Below are positions 1-7,664 of a DNA stretch of 64,000 bases, one piece after another. Source of the DNA: Prochlorococcus sp. AG-409-B13 (lineage in GTDB: Bacteria; Cyanobacteriota; Cyanobacteriia; PCC-6307; Cyanobiaceae). A program made the position numbers and the translations under genes. The DNA is taken from positions 113,118 through 177,117 of the forward strand of contig QCJM01000003.1 in the NCBI GenBank assembly GCA_003216035.1. Direction: 5' to 3'. The notes beneath the pieces are model-generated. The model saw only the letters and a list, made by a program, of their open reading frames with translations. It ran no database searches and was not told where the DNA came from. Within the stretch, counting starts at the first letter, position 1. The number at the start of each line of letters is the position of its first letter.

Positions 1-627
1 AAAGGGAAAAAACCAGAAGAGTTAAGTATTGAGGAGGCCCTTGGCTTGTTGAGATTGCCTAGATTGCTTGGGGAACATCCTGATGGAGGAAAGATTCAGG
101 CAGGCCTAGGTCGCTTTGGACCATATGTGGTTTGGAGCAAGGGGAAAGGGGAGAAGGATTACCGTTCTTTAAAGGCAGAGGATGATGTTCTTGAAGTGGA
201 CTTTGCTCGTGCAATTGAGTTGTTATCTATGCCTAAAAGAGGAAGAGGAGGCAGGACAGCACTAAAGGATTTAGGGACTCCTGATGGAAGCGATGAAAAA
301 ATTCAGATATATGACGGTCCATATGGTCTTTATGTAAAGCAAGGCAAGCTAAATGCTTCTTTGCCAGAAGGAAAGAGTGCCGATGCGGTCTCACTCGAAG
401 AGGCTATTGAATTATTGGAAGCAAAGGCCGCCAGTAAAAAGTCAAGTCGTAGTAAGAGCACTACAAAGAAATCTACAAAGAAATCTACAAAGAAATCTAC
501 AAAGAAATCTACGGAGATTATTTCTAAAAAATCTACTAAACCGGCTTCTAGAAAACCACCCTCGATAACTAAATCAGGCCGTTTAAGAGCCAGTGCTGTG
601 AGAGTTATAAAGCCAGGTGATGGCTGA
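1..627 (+). CDS. topA: DNA topoisomerase I, C-terminal part (5' end outside window)
   Basis: The reading frame is open from base 1, so the gene begins before the window; about 208 codons are visible. They contain two short topoisomerase C-terminal repeat units, seen as GRFGPYVVW near visible residue 38 and GPYGLYVKQG near residue 108, which in the family bind single-stranded DNA behind the type IA catalytic core. The last 65 residues are a basic Lys/Ser/Thr tail built partly from a 12-bp tandem repeat. The catalytic tyrosine and Toprim domain are not in view, so the call rests on the C-terminal repeats. The TGA stop overlaps the ATG of the next gene by one base, suggesting translational coupling. 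Confidence 0.87.
   Translation, partial: KGKKPEELSIEEALGLLRLPRLLGEHPDGGKIQAGLGRFGPYVVWSKGKGEKDYRSLKAEDDVLEVDFARAIELLSMPKRGRGGRTALKDLGTPDGSDEKIQIYDGPYGLYVKQGKLNASLPEGKSADAVSLEEAIELLEAKAASKKSSRSKSTTKKSTKKSTKKSTKKSTEIISKKSTKPASRKPPSITKSGRLRASAVRVIKPGDG
469..516 (+). repeat. 12-bp tandem repeat in topA tail
   Basis: Four consecutive 12-bp units of the form aaatctacaaag (the last one altered to end in ggag) lie in frame and encode a KSTK repeat in the basic tail of topoisomerase I. The unit length keeps the frame, so copy-number change by slippage would alter only tail length. Confidence 0.9.
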
Positions 628-1202
628 TGATTGTTTTGACCTTTAAGGGAGGGTATCGTGTTTTGTTGGCTGTATTGACGCCAATGTCTTTGACTCTGCT
701 TGCATCATGCGCTAATTCAGAAATAGGGAAGAAACTTTCTGAGAGCTTTGGTTCTCAATCAGAGACTTCTTTTGAAGAATCTATTTCTAATAATCTAAAC
801 TCTAAGAGTTCTGATCAGCAGCCGGAAACTTTTTTTGAAGAGCCTACTACTAATAAATTAAACCTTACTAGTTTATCTTCATTGCCGAGAGAGCCTTTAG
901 GAGAAGAAAGGGAAAAAGAACTTTCTTCTCCTAAAATAGAGACTTCGTCTGAAGAAAATGATAAAAAGAGCGAGGTTTCTAATAAGGAGATTGATAAATA
1001 CCTCCCGCTGATTCCATTCACCCCGAGCCCTTATCGCATTACAATTAAGCTTTCAGATGCTAATCCCTCGGCGCCTGCAGAAACAGTAACTAATGCCCTA
1101 AGGAAAGCAGGAGTTAATTTTGAAGTTGAAAGTATTGAGCGTGTGAAGGTTCAGAATGCCACAAAAATACCCTTGAATAGTTTTGGGAAAAGGTCTCGAT
1201 AA
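627..1202 (+). CDS. putative lipoprotein, hypothetical
   Basis: A 191-residue protein with an N-terminal hydrophobic stretch ending in LLASC, a lipobox with the lipidated cysteine near residue 28. It is therefore expected to be exported and anchored in a membrane. The middle (residues 35-130) is Ser/Glu/Asn-rich low complexity and probably disordered; only the last 60 residues look folded, with a Pro-rich junction followed by an alpha/beta-like stretch (YRITIKL, then ALRKAGVNFEVESIERV). I do not recognise a named family. The ATG overlaps the topA stop by one base, and the next gene follows after 5 bases, so it sits in an operon with topA and the DUF2232 gene. Confidence 0.7.
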   Translation: MIVLTFKGGYRVLLAVLTPMSLTLLASCANSEIGKKLSESFGSQSETSFEESISNNLNSKSSDQQPETFFEEPTTNKLNLTSLSSLPREPLGEEREKELSSPKIETSSEENDKKSEVSNKEIDKYLPLIPFTPSPYRITIKLSDANPSAPAETVTNALRKAGVNFEVESIERVKVQNATKIPLNSFGKRSR

Positions 1203-1207
1203 GCTTC

Positions 1208-1882
1208 ATGAATAGATCGCTAGGTAAAGGTTCTAGATCTTTGGCTCCCATGAGTCGTCACATGGCTTTAAGGATGATGGAAACCTCATATCTTTCAGCT
1301 GCTTCTTCATTGATATGGGTAGCACTCTATTACCTTCCAATTGGGGGAGCACTTTTTAGATTGGCTTTGCCGCTCCCGTTATCTCTTCTTTTACTTCGTC
1401 GAGGCACTAATGCTGGTTTAGAAGGTGTTTCTTTAACTGTATTACTCCTTTGTGTGTTGATGGGACCCGTGCGTGGCCCGTTAGTTTTGTTCCCCTATGG
1501 ATTGCTTTCTTTTTGGTTGGGTTGGAGTTGGAAGCGTAGCTTGAGCTGGTGGCTTAGTTGGGGGGGTGGAGTTTTAATTGGAACTTTTGGCTTTTTAGTG
1601 AGGGTGTTAGTTCTTTCTTTATTAGTTGGAGAAAACCTATGGGTAGTTATTACTCGTGCTGGCGCAGGCCTTCTGGAGCGGTTTGTTGAATTCCTTAACC
1701 TTCCTCTGATTCCAGACCTATTTCAAGTTCAGTTGATGGCACTTTCTCTTGTTGTCATTCAGGAGTTGATTTATGTGTTTGCGCTGCATGCTTTGGCTTT
1801 TTGGATCTTCCCTAGGCTACGGGCACGTATACCTGAGCCTCCGAGATTATTGAATGGTTTAGTCGCTCTGGACCCTCTTTGA
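1208..1882 (+). CDS. DUF2232 family integral membrane protein
   Basis: A 224-residue, strongly hydrophobic protein with about six predicted membrane segments, several rich in Leu/Trp/Gly (around residues 35-60, 75-92, 95-112, 115-140 and 175-200). Size, topology and position after topA fit the YybS-like DUF2232 proteins of cyanobacteria, whose function is unknown. The ATG lies 5 bases after the preceding stop and the following gene starts 1 base after this stop, so the four genes from topA are probably one transcript. Confidence 0.7.
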   Translation: MNRSLGKGSRSLAPMSRHMALRMMETSYLSAASSLIWVALYYLPIGGALFRLALPLPLSLLLLRRGTNAGLEGVSLTVLLLCVLMGPVRGPLVLFPYGLLSFWLGWSWKRSLSWWLSWGGGVLIGTFGFLVRVLVLSLLVGENLWVVITRAGAGLLERFVEFLNLPLIPDLFQVQLMALSLVVIQELIYVFALHALAFWIFPRLRARIPEPPRLLNGLVALDPL

Positions 1883-1883
1883 A

Positions 1884-3065
1884 TTGGAACAGGTGCATTC
1901 AAAAACTCCTGTAATTTTGCCTGCTGGTTGTATTGCTTTTGGTTCAGGGGCAACGGCTTTACGAATAGAAAATTGGATTAAGAATTGGAATGAACCTGGG
2001 AAAATATTTGATTTTCTTTTGGTGCTTGCAGGGTCCCAGACTGCTGAGGTGGAAGGTATCTCCGCTGCTGGAGCAACCCCTGCTTCTCGAAGGTATACAG
2101 CTATTGCAGATGCAGAACTCCTTCTTAATGGACCTTTGGCTTCCAGAAATTGGCCGTTGCCACCGCTGCCGGCGGGAGTTTCTCCAGCTTTGATTAGTTA
2201 TGTGGCAAGTCGATTTCTTGATGTGAAACCACTTGTTATTCCAGTTGGTCTATCTCAAGAGCCTCCCTTCCCGTATCTAGGCCTTGAGGACACTTCTCTT
2301 GGTCCTGCTGCTTGTCTTAGCTCAGGCAAGGCAATGAACTATTTACGTGTTCAAGATCTTTGGAGGCAAGGCTTACTTATTGGTAGGAAATTGCGGAGGC
2401 CTCTTTTGCTAGCAGAGTGTGTCCCTGGTGGTACAACTACAGCCCAGGCAGTGCTAACTGGACTGGGTTTTTCTGTGGCGGATTTAATAAGTGGAAGTAT
2501 TCGCAACCCTCCTATAGCTTTAAAGAAAGCAATGGTGGAGAGAGGTTTGCTCGCTTCGGGGCTTGATAAGAACCCAGAACCTAAGAGATTGTTAGCGGCT
2601 GTTGGCGACCCTTTCCAGCCTCTTGCAGTTGGACTTCTATTGGGCGCCAGGGAGGCAGGTCAGCAGGTTTTGTTAGGTGGAGGGGGGCAAATGTTGGCTG
2701 TTTTGGCTTTGGCTTTATCTGAACTGACTCCATCAAAGAGAAATAGCTTTTCAGAAGGAATTGTTTTGGGAACTACAGCTTGGCTGGCTTCTGAATCTAT
2801 TGCATCCAAAGTTCCTTCGGCTCTTGTTCAATTAATGGATCGAATAGGAAATTATTTTGGTGTAGAGCTTCTTGGTATATCTTCAGGACTGCGCTTTGAT
2901 AAAACAACTTATAAAGTACTTTATGATTACGAACTTGGATATGTAAAGGAAGGTGTTGGCGCAGGTGCTCTTGCTCTGATTGCTCAACTTCAAGGAGCTA
3001 GTTGTAAAGATCTTGTTGATGGCTGTGAAAATGCTGTTGAAGATTTGCAGAGATTACCGGCCTAA
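1884..3065 (+). CDS. CobT-like nicotinate-nucleotide phosphoribosyltransferase family protein (TIGR00303 type)
   Basis: A 393-residue protein of the cyanobacterial/archaeal CobT-like family. Family members are thought to activate the lower-ligand base of cobamides by transfer of phosphoribose from nicotinate mononucleotide. Visible family features include the Gly-rich segments ECVPGGTTTAQAVL and LLGGGGQMLAVLA, the latter near residue 265. The frame can start at TTG 1884 (1 base after the upstream stop) or GTG 1893; the choice is uncertain. Marine picocyanobacteria make pseudocobalamin with adenine as lower ligand, so the acceptor base here may not be dimethylbenzimidazole; that is inference. 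The cobM gene near 22.3 kb belongs to the same pathway. Confidence 0.75.
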   Translation: MEQVHSKTPVILPAGCIAFGSGATALRIENWIKNWNEPGKIFDFLLVLAGSQTAEVEGISAAGATPASRRYTAIADAELLLNGPLASRNWPLPPLPAGVSPALISYVASRFLDVKPLVIPVGLSQEPPFPYLGLEDTSLGPAACLSSGKAMNYLRVQDLWRQGLLIGRKLRRPLLLAECVPGGTTTAQAVLTGLGFSVADLISGSIRNPPIALKKAMVERGLLASGLDKNPEPKRLLAAVGDPFQPLAVGLLLGAREAGQQVLLGGGGQMLAVLALALSELTPSKRNSFSEGIVLGTTAWLASESIASKVPSALVQLMDRIGNYFGVELLGISSGLRFDKTTYKVLYDYELGYVKEGVGAGALALIAQLQGASCKDLVDGCENAVEDLQRLPA

Positions 3066-3098
3066 TCGATGTAATGATTTCATGGGAATTAATTGTTA

Positions 3099-4106
3099 AT
3101 GGCGACTTTCAAACTGGGTAGAAGAGAGTTTTTGCGTTTGGGACTCGTCTCAGGCTTGGCAGGCTTGACTGGCTGTGCCCGGGGAGATGCCAGCCCTGAA
3201 CTAAGCGCTACTGCTGAGACTTTGCCCAAGGAATTGGTGAGGGCTCTGCCAAGGCCATGGCATTTCAGAAAAATTGAGATTAATCAGGGCTCTGATTCTC
3301 TAATAAAGGAATTAAAACAAGGTTCAGATTTGCTTGCTCTTGGTGATGGATGGTTGAAAACTCTCCCTCATGAGCTTCTTCAGCCTGTGAGTGCTAGTGG
3401 AACCCTTGAACAAAGATTAGATATAAAAGCAAAGGATTTTATTAACAGTTTGGGACCAGAACTTTCCGAAAAGGTTTTCCCAATAGGTGTTAGTCCTTGG
3501 GTAATGGTTTTTCGTAATGGAGGGCCTTGGTTGACAAGGGCCCGCTCTGCTTGGGATGTCTTATTGGAGCCTGGGTTAAAGGGTGAGGTTATTTTGCCAA
3601 AGAGTCCTCGAATTGTGATCTCTTTAGCCAACAGGATGAAGTCCCCTCATGCTCTAAGAGATTTGCGGAATCAGGCTTTGGCATTTGATGATCAAAATGG
3701 ACTTAATTGGTTGTTGAATGGTCAAGCAAGAGTGGCAGTGCTTCCTTTGCAACGTTGCTTGAGAAGCATTATTAGGGATCAACGGTTTAGCGCTGTGCTC
3801 CCTGTCAGGGGTGCCCCTTTAAATTGGACTTTGCTTGTAAGGCCAGCATCTACGAATGAACCTTTGCCTCACTCTTGGCTGGAAGAGGCTTGGCAAATGC
3901 CTGCGCTTGGATTGCTTTTGGCAGGAGGTTGGATACCTCCTTTGAGGCAATCAGAGTTAGAAAAGGCTGCTAAATTTATTCCGGCTTCTTATCAATCAAT
4001 CTTGCTTCCCTCTGAAGAATTATGGAGTAATTGCTGGTCATTACCACCACTTAATTCATCAGATAGAAAAGAACTTTTAAGTCTATGGGTTGAATCAATC
4101 CCATAG
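3099..4106 (+). CDS. Tat-type lipoprotein resembling an ABC solute-binding protein
   Basis: Starts at ATG 3099 rather than the in-frame TTG 3093. Residues 6-7 are RR within GRREFLRLGL and are followed by a hydrophobic stretch and LTGC, so it carries a twin-arginine signal that ends in a lipobox. The remaining 300 residues read like a periplasmic binding protein of the PotD/iron-binding group (SAWDVLLEPGLKGEV is the sort of segment found in that group), with Trp-rich ends. No permease or ATPase genes sit beside it; the FutB-like permease is 47 kb away. Ligand is unknown. Its 3' end overlaps the convergent aldo/keto reductase gene by 12 bases. Confidence 0.65.
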   Translation: MATFKLGRREFLRLGLVSGLAGLTGCARGDASPELSATAETLPKELVRALPRPWHFRKIEINQGSDSLIKELKQGSDLLALGDGWLKTLPHELLQPVSASGTLEQRLDIKAKDFINSLGPELSEKVFPIGVSPWVMVFRNGGPWLTRARSAWDVLLEPGLKGEVILPKSPRIVISLANRMKSPHALRDLRNQALAFDDQNGLNWLLNGQARVAVLPLQRCLRSIIRDQRFSAVLPVRGAPLNWTLLVRPASTNEPLPHSWLEEAWQMPALGLLLAGGWIPPLRQSELEKAAKFIPASYQSILLPSEELWSNCWSLPPLNSSDRKELLSLWVESIP

Positions 4107-5231
4107 ACGCCTTTGAGGTGAACAGGCTAATAGCTCGTGTGTTTCTTTTAGAAGTTCAGGTATTTTGAGATGATGTGGGCAGCGTGGCAGACAGTCTTTA
4201 CATTGCTCACAAGCAGTTGCATTAACACTCTCCCACCAATGGCCAGCTTTCCCAATAAGGTTATAACGTTCTTTAGTGAATTCTTCTAGGTCATGGCCTA
4301 TTAAAAGATTGCGTAAACGTAGTAAACTAGGTATAGGAACTTGTTTTGTACAAGGAAGGCACTTTTTGCATTGCCCACATGCAGTTGTACCTAGACGGTA
4401 TTCTCTAACTCTGCGAAGCTTTTCAATTGTTTCTTCTTCTAGCTTACAAAGAGGACCTGCATTGTTTCTAAGCCGCTGAGCAATGGTTAGGTCCTCTGGT
4501 TTAAATGCACCCAGAGTTAGAGTACTAATTCCCTTGGCTATTAGAAATCTGTAAGCGAGTTCAAGAGGCTTTAAAGGACTGCAATCTTTAATTAAAGTTT
4601 GACTAGGAGATTGTAAGTGTCCTCCCTTATCGGCTGGAGAGATGGCCATTACTCCTATCCCTTTAGAAATAGCATTAGTTGCTAATGGGATTCTTTCTTG
4701 ATCTAGAAGATGGAGATGAAGGCTGCAAAATTGGAACCTTTCACTTTCAAGTGCTTCATTAATAATTGCAAGAGATCCATGTGAGCTAAAACCAACTTGG
4801 CCTATTAGATCCTCGTCTTGAGCCCATCTAAGAAGGTCTGCTCCTTTACCTTTGATAGCCCAGTCAAGATGTTCTGAAAGGTTAATTCCATGAACTGCAA
4901 GATTGTCAATTTTTTTTATGCCTAACCGTGACAATATTCCTCGCAATTTTTGTTTGCCTTCAATCAGGTCAAGTCCTGGGATGAGCTTGCTGGTAATTAC
5001 CCATCCACCTTTCGGTTCTAGCCCTTCGCTTTTAAGTCTATTAAGAGCTTTGCCAAGAAAGTTTTCAGCAGGTCCATATGCTGGAGCTGTCTCTACATGA
5101 TTTATTCCTGCAGCAAAACTGGCTTTTAAAACTTTATACATCTGCTCTTCAGAGCTAATAGCTCTCATGGTGCCCAAGGTGAAAAGGCTTACTTTTGGTC
5201 CATTACCAAAGGGCCTGCGTATGTTTTTCAT
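4095..5231 (-). CDS. aldo/keto reductase with C-terminal ferredoxin-like cysteine clusters
   Basis: A 378-residue protein. The first 280 residues are an aldo/keto reductase barrel: NHVETAPAYGPAE carries the conserved Asp/Tyr region (here Glu in place of the usual Asp) and SSHGSL follows further on. The C-terminal 100 residues hold two cysteine clusters, CGQCKKCLPC near residue 285 and CEQCKDCLPRCP near residue 342, typical of 4Fe-4S ferredoxin-like tails in the AKR/ferredoxin family common in cyanobacteria. The natural substrate is not known. It reads toward and overlaps the preceding lipoprotein gene, and lies 9 bases after the DUF151 gene on the same strand. Confidence 0.8.
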   Translation of the reverse strand: MKNIRRPFGNGPKVSLFTLGTMRAISSEEQMYKVLKASFAAGINHVETAPAYGPAENFLGKALNRLKSEGLEPKGGWVITSKLIPGLDLIEGKQKLRGILSRLGIKKIDNLAVHGINLSEHLDWAIKGKGADLLRWAQDEDLIGQVGFSSHGSLAIINEALESERFQFCSLHLHLLDQERIPLATNAISKGIGVMAISPADKGGHLQSPSQTLIKDCSPLKPLELAYRFLIAKGISTLTLGAFKPEDLTIAQRLRNNAGPLCKLEEETIEKLRRVREYRLGTTACGQCKKCLPCTKQVPIPSLLRLRNLLIGHDLEEFTKERYNLIGKAGHWWESVNATACEQCKDCLPRCPHHLKIPELLKETHELLACSPQRRLWD

Positions 5232-5240
5232 TATTTGGGT

Positions 5241-5795
5241 TTAGCTTTCTGGATCAGTTGAGTCAAAGGGGCTTCTAATGTCTTTGTTCCTTGTCTCTAG
5301 GTGTCTGACAAGCTCTGCCGGACTAACTTTCTCAATGAAGTGTCGGAATTGGGTTTGATCCTCTTCATCGGCTTCAGCATCAACTGGTATAGATGCTGAA
5401 GCAACAATTTCTTCCATCATCCAAATACTTGAAGAGGTACGCACAGCTAGGGCTATTGCATCGCTTGGTCGAGCAACAATTTCGAGCAGGGGTAATGAGC
5501 AATTGTCAGTCGATGAAGGGCGAATCTTGAGTATTGCTTGGAATGTGTCCAGTCCTAGAGCATTAATAATTACATGGTCTAATTGAATATTGCCCGCTCT
5601 CATAAGGGAAATCATTAAGTCATGGCTTAGAGGTTTTTGAGGGTTTGACTTTTGGCTGCCATTTAAGATGTTATGCGCTTGAGCATGGTCTATCCAAATC
5701 GGGACTTGTCTTCTCCCAGAGGGATCACGAAGTAAAACTATTGGGTTTCGGTTTGATGCATCTATCCCTAGACCAGCCACAGACATCTCGACCAC
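5241..5795 (-). CDS. DUF151 bifunctional-nuclease-like protein
   Basis: A 184-residue protein with the DUF151 pattern: VLLRDPSGRRQVPIWID near residue 20, then the segment around LDHVIINAL and RPSDAIALAVR, and a C-terminal acidic stretch. Family members in plants and bacteria have been reported as bifunctional nucleases or regulators, but the biochemical role in cyanobacteria is not settled. Start is ATG 5795, with a second in-frame ATG three codons later. It is transcribed away from ribE and directly upstream of the aldo/keto reductase gene, 9 bases apart. Confidence 0.78.
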   Translation of the reverse strand: MVEMSVAGLGIDASNRNPIVLLRDPSGRRQVPIWIDHAQAHNILNGSQKSNPQKPLSHDLMISLMRAGNIQLDHVIINALGLDTFQAILKIRPSSTDNCSLPLLEIVARPSDAIALAVRTSSSIWMMEEIVASASIPVDAEADEEDQTQFRHFIEKVSPAELVRHLETRNKDIRSPFDSTDPES

Positions 5796-5853
5796 AATTC
5801 CTCCTTCCTTTACTCGATTATGACTAGGTAATGTTGTGAGCAGACCTATTTAA

Positions 5854-6516
5854 ATGTTTACTGGCTTGATTCAGGGTATTGGAAGAATTCAGCGCCGTGG
5901 AAAAGGTTTGATGATTCAAGGGTGTGAACCTTTCTCGCCTTTATCTATTGGGGATAGTGTTTGTGTTGATGGAGTTTGTTTGACAGCTTCTGAATTGATT
6001 TCTGATGGGTTCATGGCCGAAGTAAGTGAGGAAACACTCAGGCGTACAACCCTCGGTGAGAAGGCTGCTGATGGAGGGCTTGTTAATCTTGAACCAGCAC
6101 TGCGCCTCTCAGACCGTTTGGGTGGTCATCTTGTTAGTGGTCATGTTGACGGTTTAGGGAAAGTTGTTTCAATTGAGACTCTTCAGAATTCTTGGCAAGT
6201 TGAAGTCTCCTTAGAAGACCTTGCACTTGGGAGATATATATGTGAGAAGGCAAGTATTTCTTTGAATGGCATTAGCTTGACTGTGGCTGGATGTTCAGAA
6301 AAAGGTTCTAGGTTCTGGATTGCAGTTATTCCCCATACTTGGTGCAATACTTCAATGAAATATTTGACAGTTGGAGAGCGGGTAAATCTGGAGGTCGATT
6401 TACTTGCTAAATATGTTGAAAATTTGATTGCCAGAGCTAAAAACAACAACTCATCACAAGAAGAGTTGCCACCGGCGATTTCCAAAGATTGGTTAGCAAG
6501 TCAAGGTTGGGAATAA
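5854..6516 (+). CDS. ribE: riboflavin synthase, alpha subunit
   Basis: A 220-residue protein with the internal duplication of riboflavin synthase: each half carries a lumazine-binding domain, beginning MFTGLIQGIG and, at about residue 95, HLVSGHVDGLG. The motifs VDGVCLTA and LNGISLTV are the paired ligand-binding segments. It dismutates two 6,7-dimethyl-8-ribityllumazine molecules to riboflavin and ribityl-aminopyrimidinedione. Length matches the family (about 210-220). Start ATG 5854 gives the canonical MFTG N terminus. It stands alone, divergent from the DUF151 gene. Confidence 0.95.
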   Translation: MFTGLIQGIGRIQRRGKGLMIQGCEPFSPLSIGDSVCVDGVCLTASELISDGFMAEVSEETLRRTTLGEKAADGGLVNLEPALRLSDRLGGHLVSGHVDGLGKVVSIETLQNSWQVEVSLEDLALGRYICEKASISLNGISLTVAGCSEKGSRFWIAVIPHTWCNTSMKYLTVGERVNLEVDLLAKYVENLIARAKNNNSSQEELPPAISKDWLASQGWE

Positions 6517-6555
6517 CTAGCTTGATTTGCCAGGACTTTTTAAATCATCCTTTGG

Positions 6556-6948
6556 CTAATTATTTTGGGACTTCTTGTCAGATTTTCCAGATAAATTTTT
6601 ACCTTCAAGTGGAACTAGCCAGATTGACCCTGACTCTCGCCGAATCTCGATTTTGAATTCTTGACCAGGTACTAAGCCTAGTTTCTTGGTGTAAGCATGA
6701 CCTATTAGGAGGTTGCCATTCCCATGAACCCGGGTTTTGAACTCGGCTTGTCGCCCCCTAGACGCTCTACCTCCTGGTCTCCCATTGGAACGGAGTTTGT
6801 AGCCTTTTGCTTCTACTAAGGCTCGATAGAAGCTCTTTCGTAGAACTCGCCCACTTGGACCGACATACCCACATCCTCGAGCAATTTCATCCTCAGGACG
6901 ATTGCTTAGAGATCTGGCTTTGTCCAGGAGTTGTTTGCCTACCAGCAT
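6556..6948 (-). CDS. cyanobacterial AbrB-family transcriptional regulator (cyAbrB)
   Basis: A 130-residue protein matching cyAbrB: an N-terminal segment with LLDKARSLSNRPEDEIARGCGYV, a basic central part (residues 50-68, many Arg/Gly) and a C-terminal AbrB-like swapped-hairpin DNA-binding region with GNLLIGHAYTKKLGLVPGQEF. Members of this family regulate nitrogen, carbon and redox genes in cyanobacteria. It lies about 100 bases downstream of ctaE on the same strand, but with its own likely transcription unit. The Lys/Ser/Asn tail after the DNA-binding domain is probably disordered. Confidence 0.88.
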   Translation of the reverse strand: MLVGKQLLDKARSLSNRPEDEIARGCGYVGPSGRVLRKSFYRALVEAKGYKLRSNGRPGGRASRGRQAEFKTRVHGNGNLLIGHAYTKKLGLVPGQEFKIEIRRESGSIWLVPLEGKNLSGKSDKKSQNN

Positions 6949-7049
6949 TTGCCAGATTTAAAGTTTAATTGAATGAATTCTGACTGGGAAGTCAAAGTGT
7001 GGCAATAGATTGATCTTGATTTGGCTTATATGTATTACAAACGTCCAAA

Positions 7050-7664
7050 TTAGAGAAGGTAGAGGATGATGAATAAAATGACCCAAATCCCATCTACGAA
7101 GTGCCAATAGAGCTCTGCTGCTTCCAAAGGGAATGGATTTTCGCTTGTTATACGCCCGCCTGGCTGTCGAGCTTGCCACCAAACAATCAGAATCATTATT
7201 GCTCCAAGAGTTACGTGGAGCCCATGAAAACCTGTGAGAGCATAAAAAGTGCTTGCATATAGGTTGTCAGTAAGACCAAAAGGCAAAGTGAAGTACTCCA
7301 CCATTTGACTCGCCAAAAATGCCAGGCCAAGTCCAGCTGTAAAAAGTAGCCAGCGTTGACAGAGTTTTGCCTCATCTTTCCGGAGAGCTTGCCCTGCGCG
7401 ATGAAATGTGGCGCTACTTACTAGGAGTAATACTGTATTGAGAGTAGGGAGTGGCAGCTCTAATTCATAAATTGCGTCAGGTAGAAGCGGATTGACTGCT
7501 TTGAAAGTGAGATATGCGGCAAAAAAACCAGCAAATGTCATTCCATCAGCAACTAGAAAAGCCGCAAGACCAAACAATCTGTGGTCACCATGCTCTTGCT
7601 CGTTAACGACCTGTTCCTCAGACTTTTCTTCAGAACTTGAATTTATGGGAGATAAGGTTGTCAT
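7050..7664 (-). CDS. ctaE: cytochrome c oxidase subunit III
   Basis: A 204-residue, five-helix membrane protein with subunit III signatures such as FHGLHVTLGA near residue 148 and ELYWHFVDGIWVILF near the end. Together with CtaC and CtaD it forms the aa3-type terminal oxidase; subunit III stabilises the complex rather than carrying redox centres. The start overlaps the end of ctaD by 4 bases (ATG within the stop region), so the three ctaCDE genes are translationally linked. The first 25 residues are hydrophilic and acidic. Confidence 0.95.
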   Translation of the reverse strand: MTTLSPINSSSEEKSEEQVVNEQEHGDHRLFGLAAFLVADGMTFAGFFAAYLTFKAVNPLLPDAIYELELPLPTLNTVLLLVSSATFHRAGQALRKDEAKLCQRWLLFTAGLGLAFLASQMVEYFTLPFGLTDNLYASTFYALTGFHGLHVTLGAIMILIVWWQARQPGGRITSENPFPLEAAELYWHFVDGIWVILFIILYLL

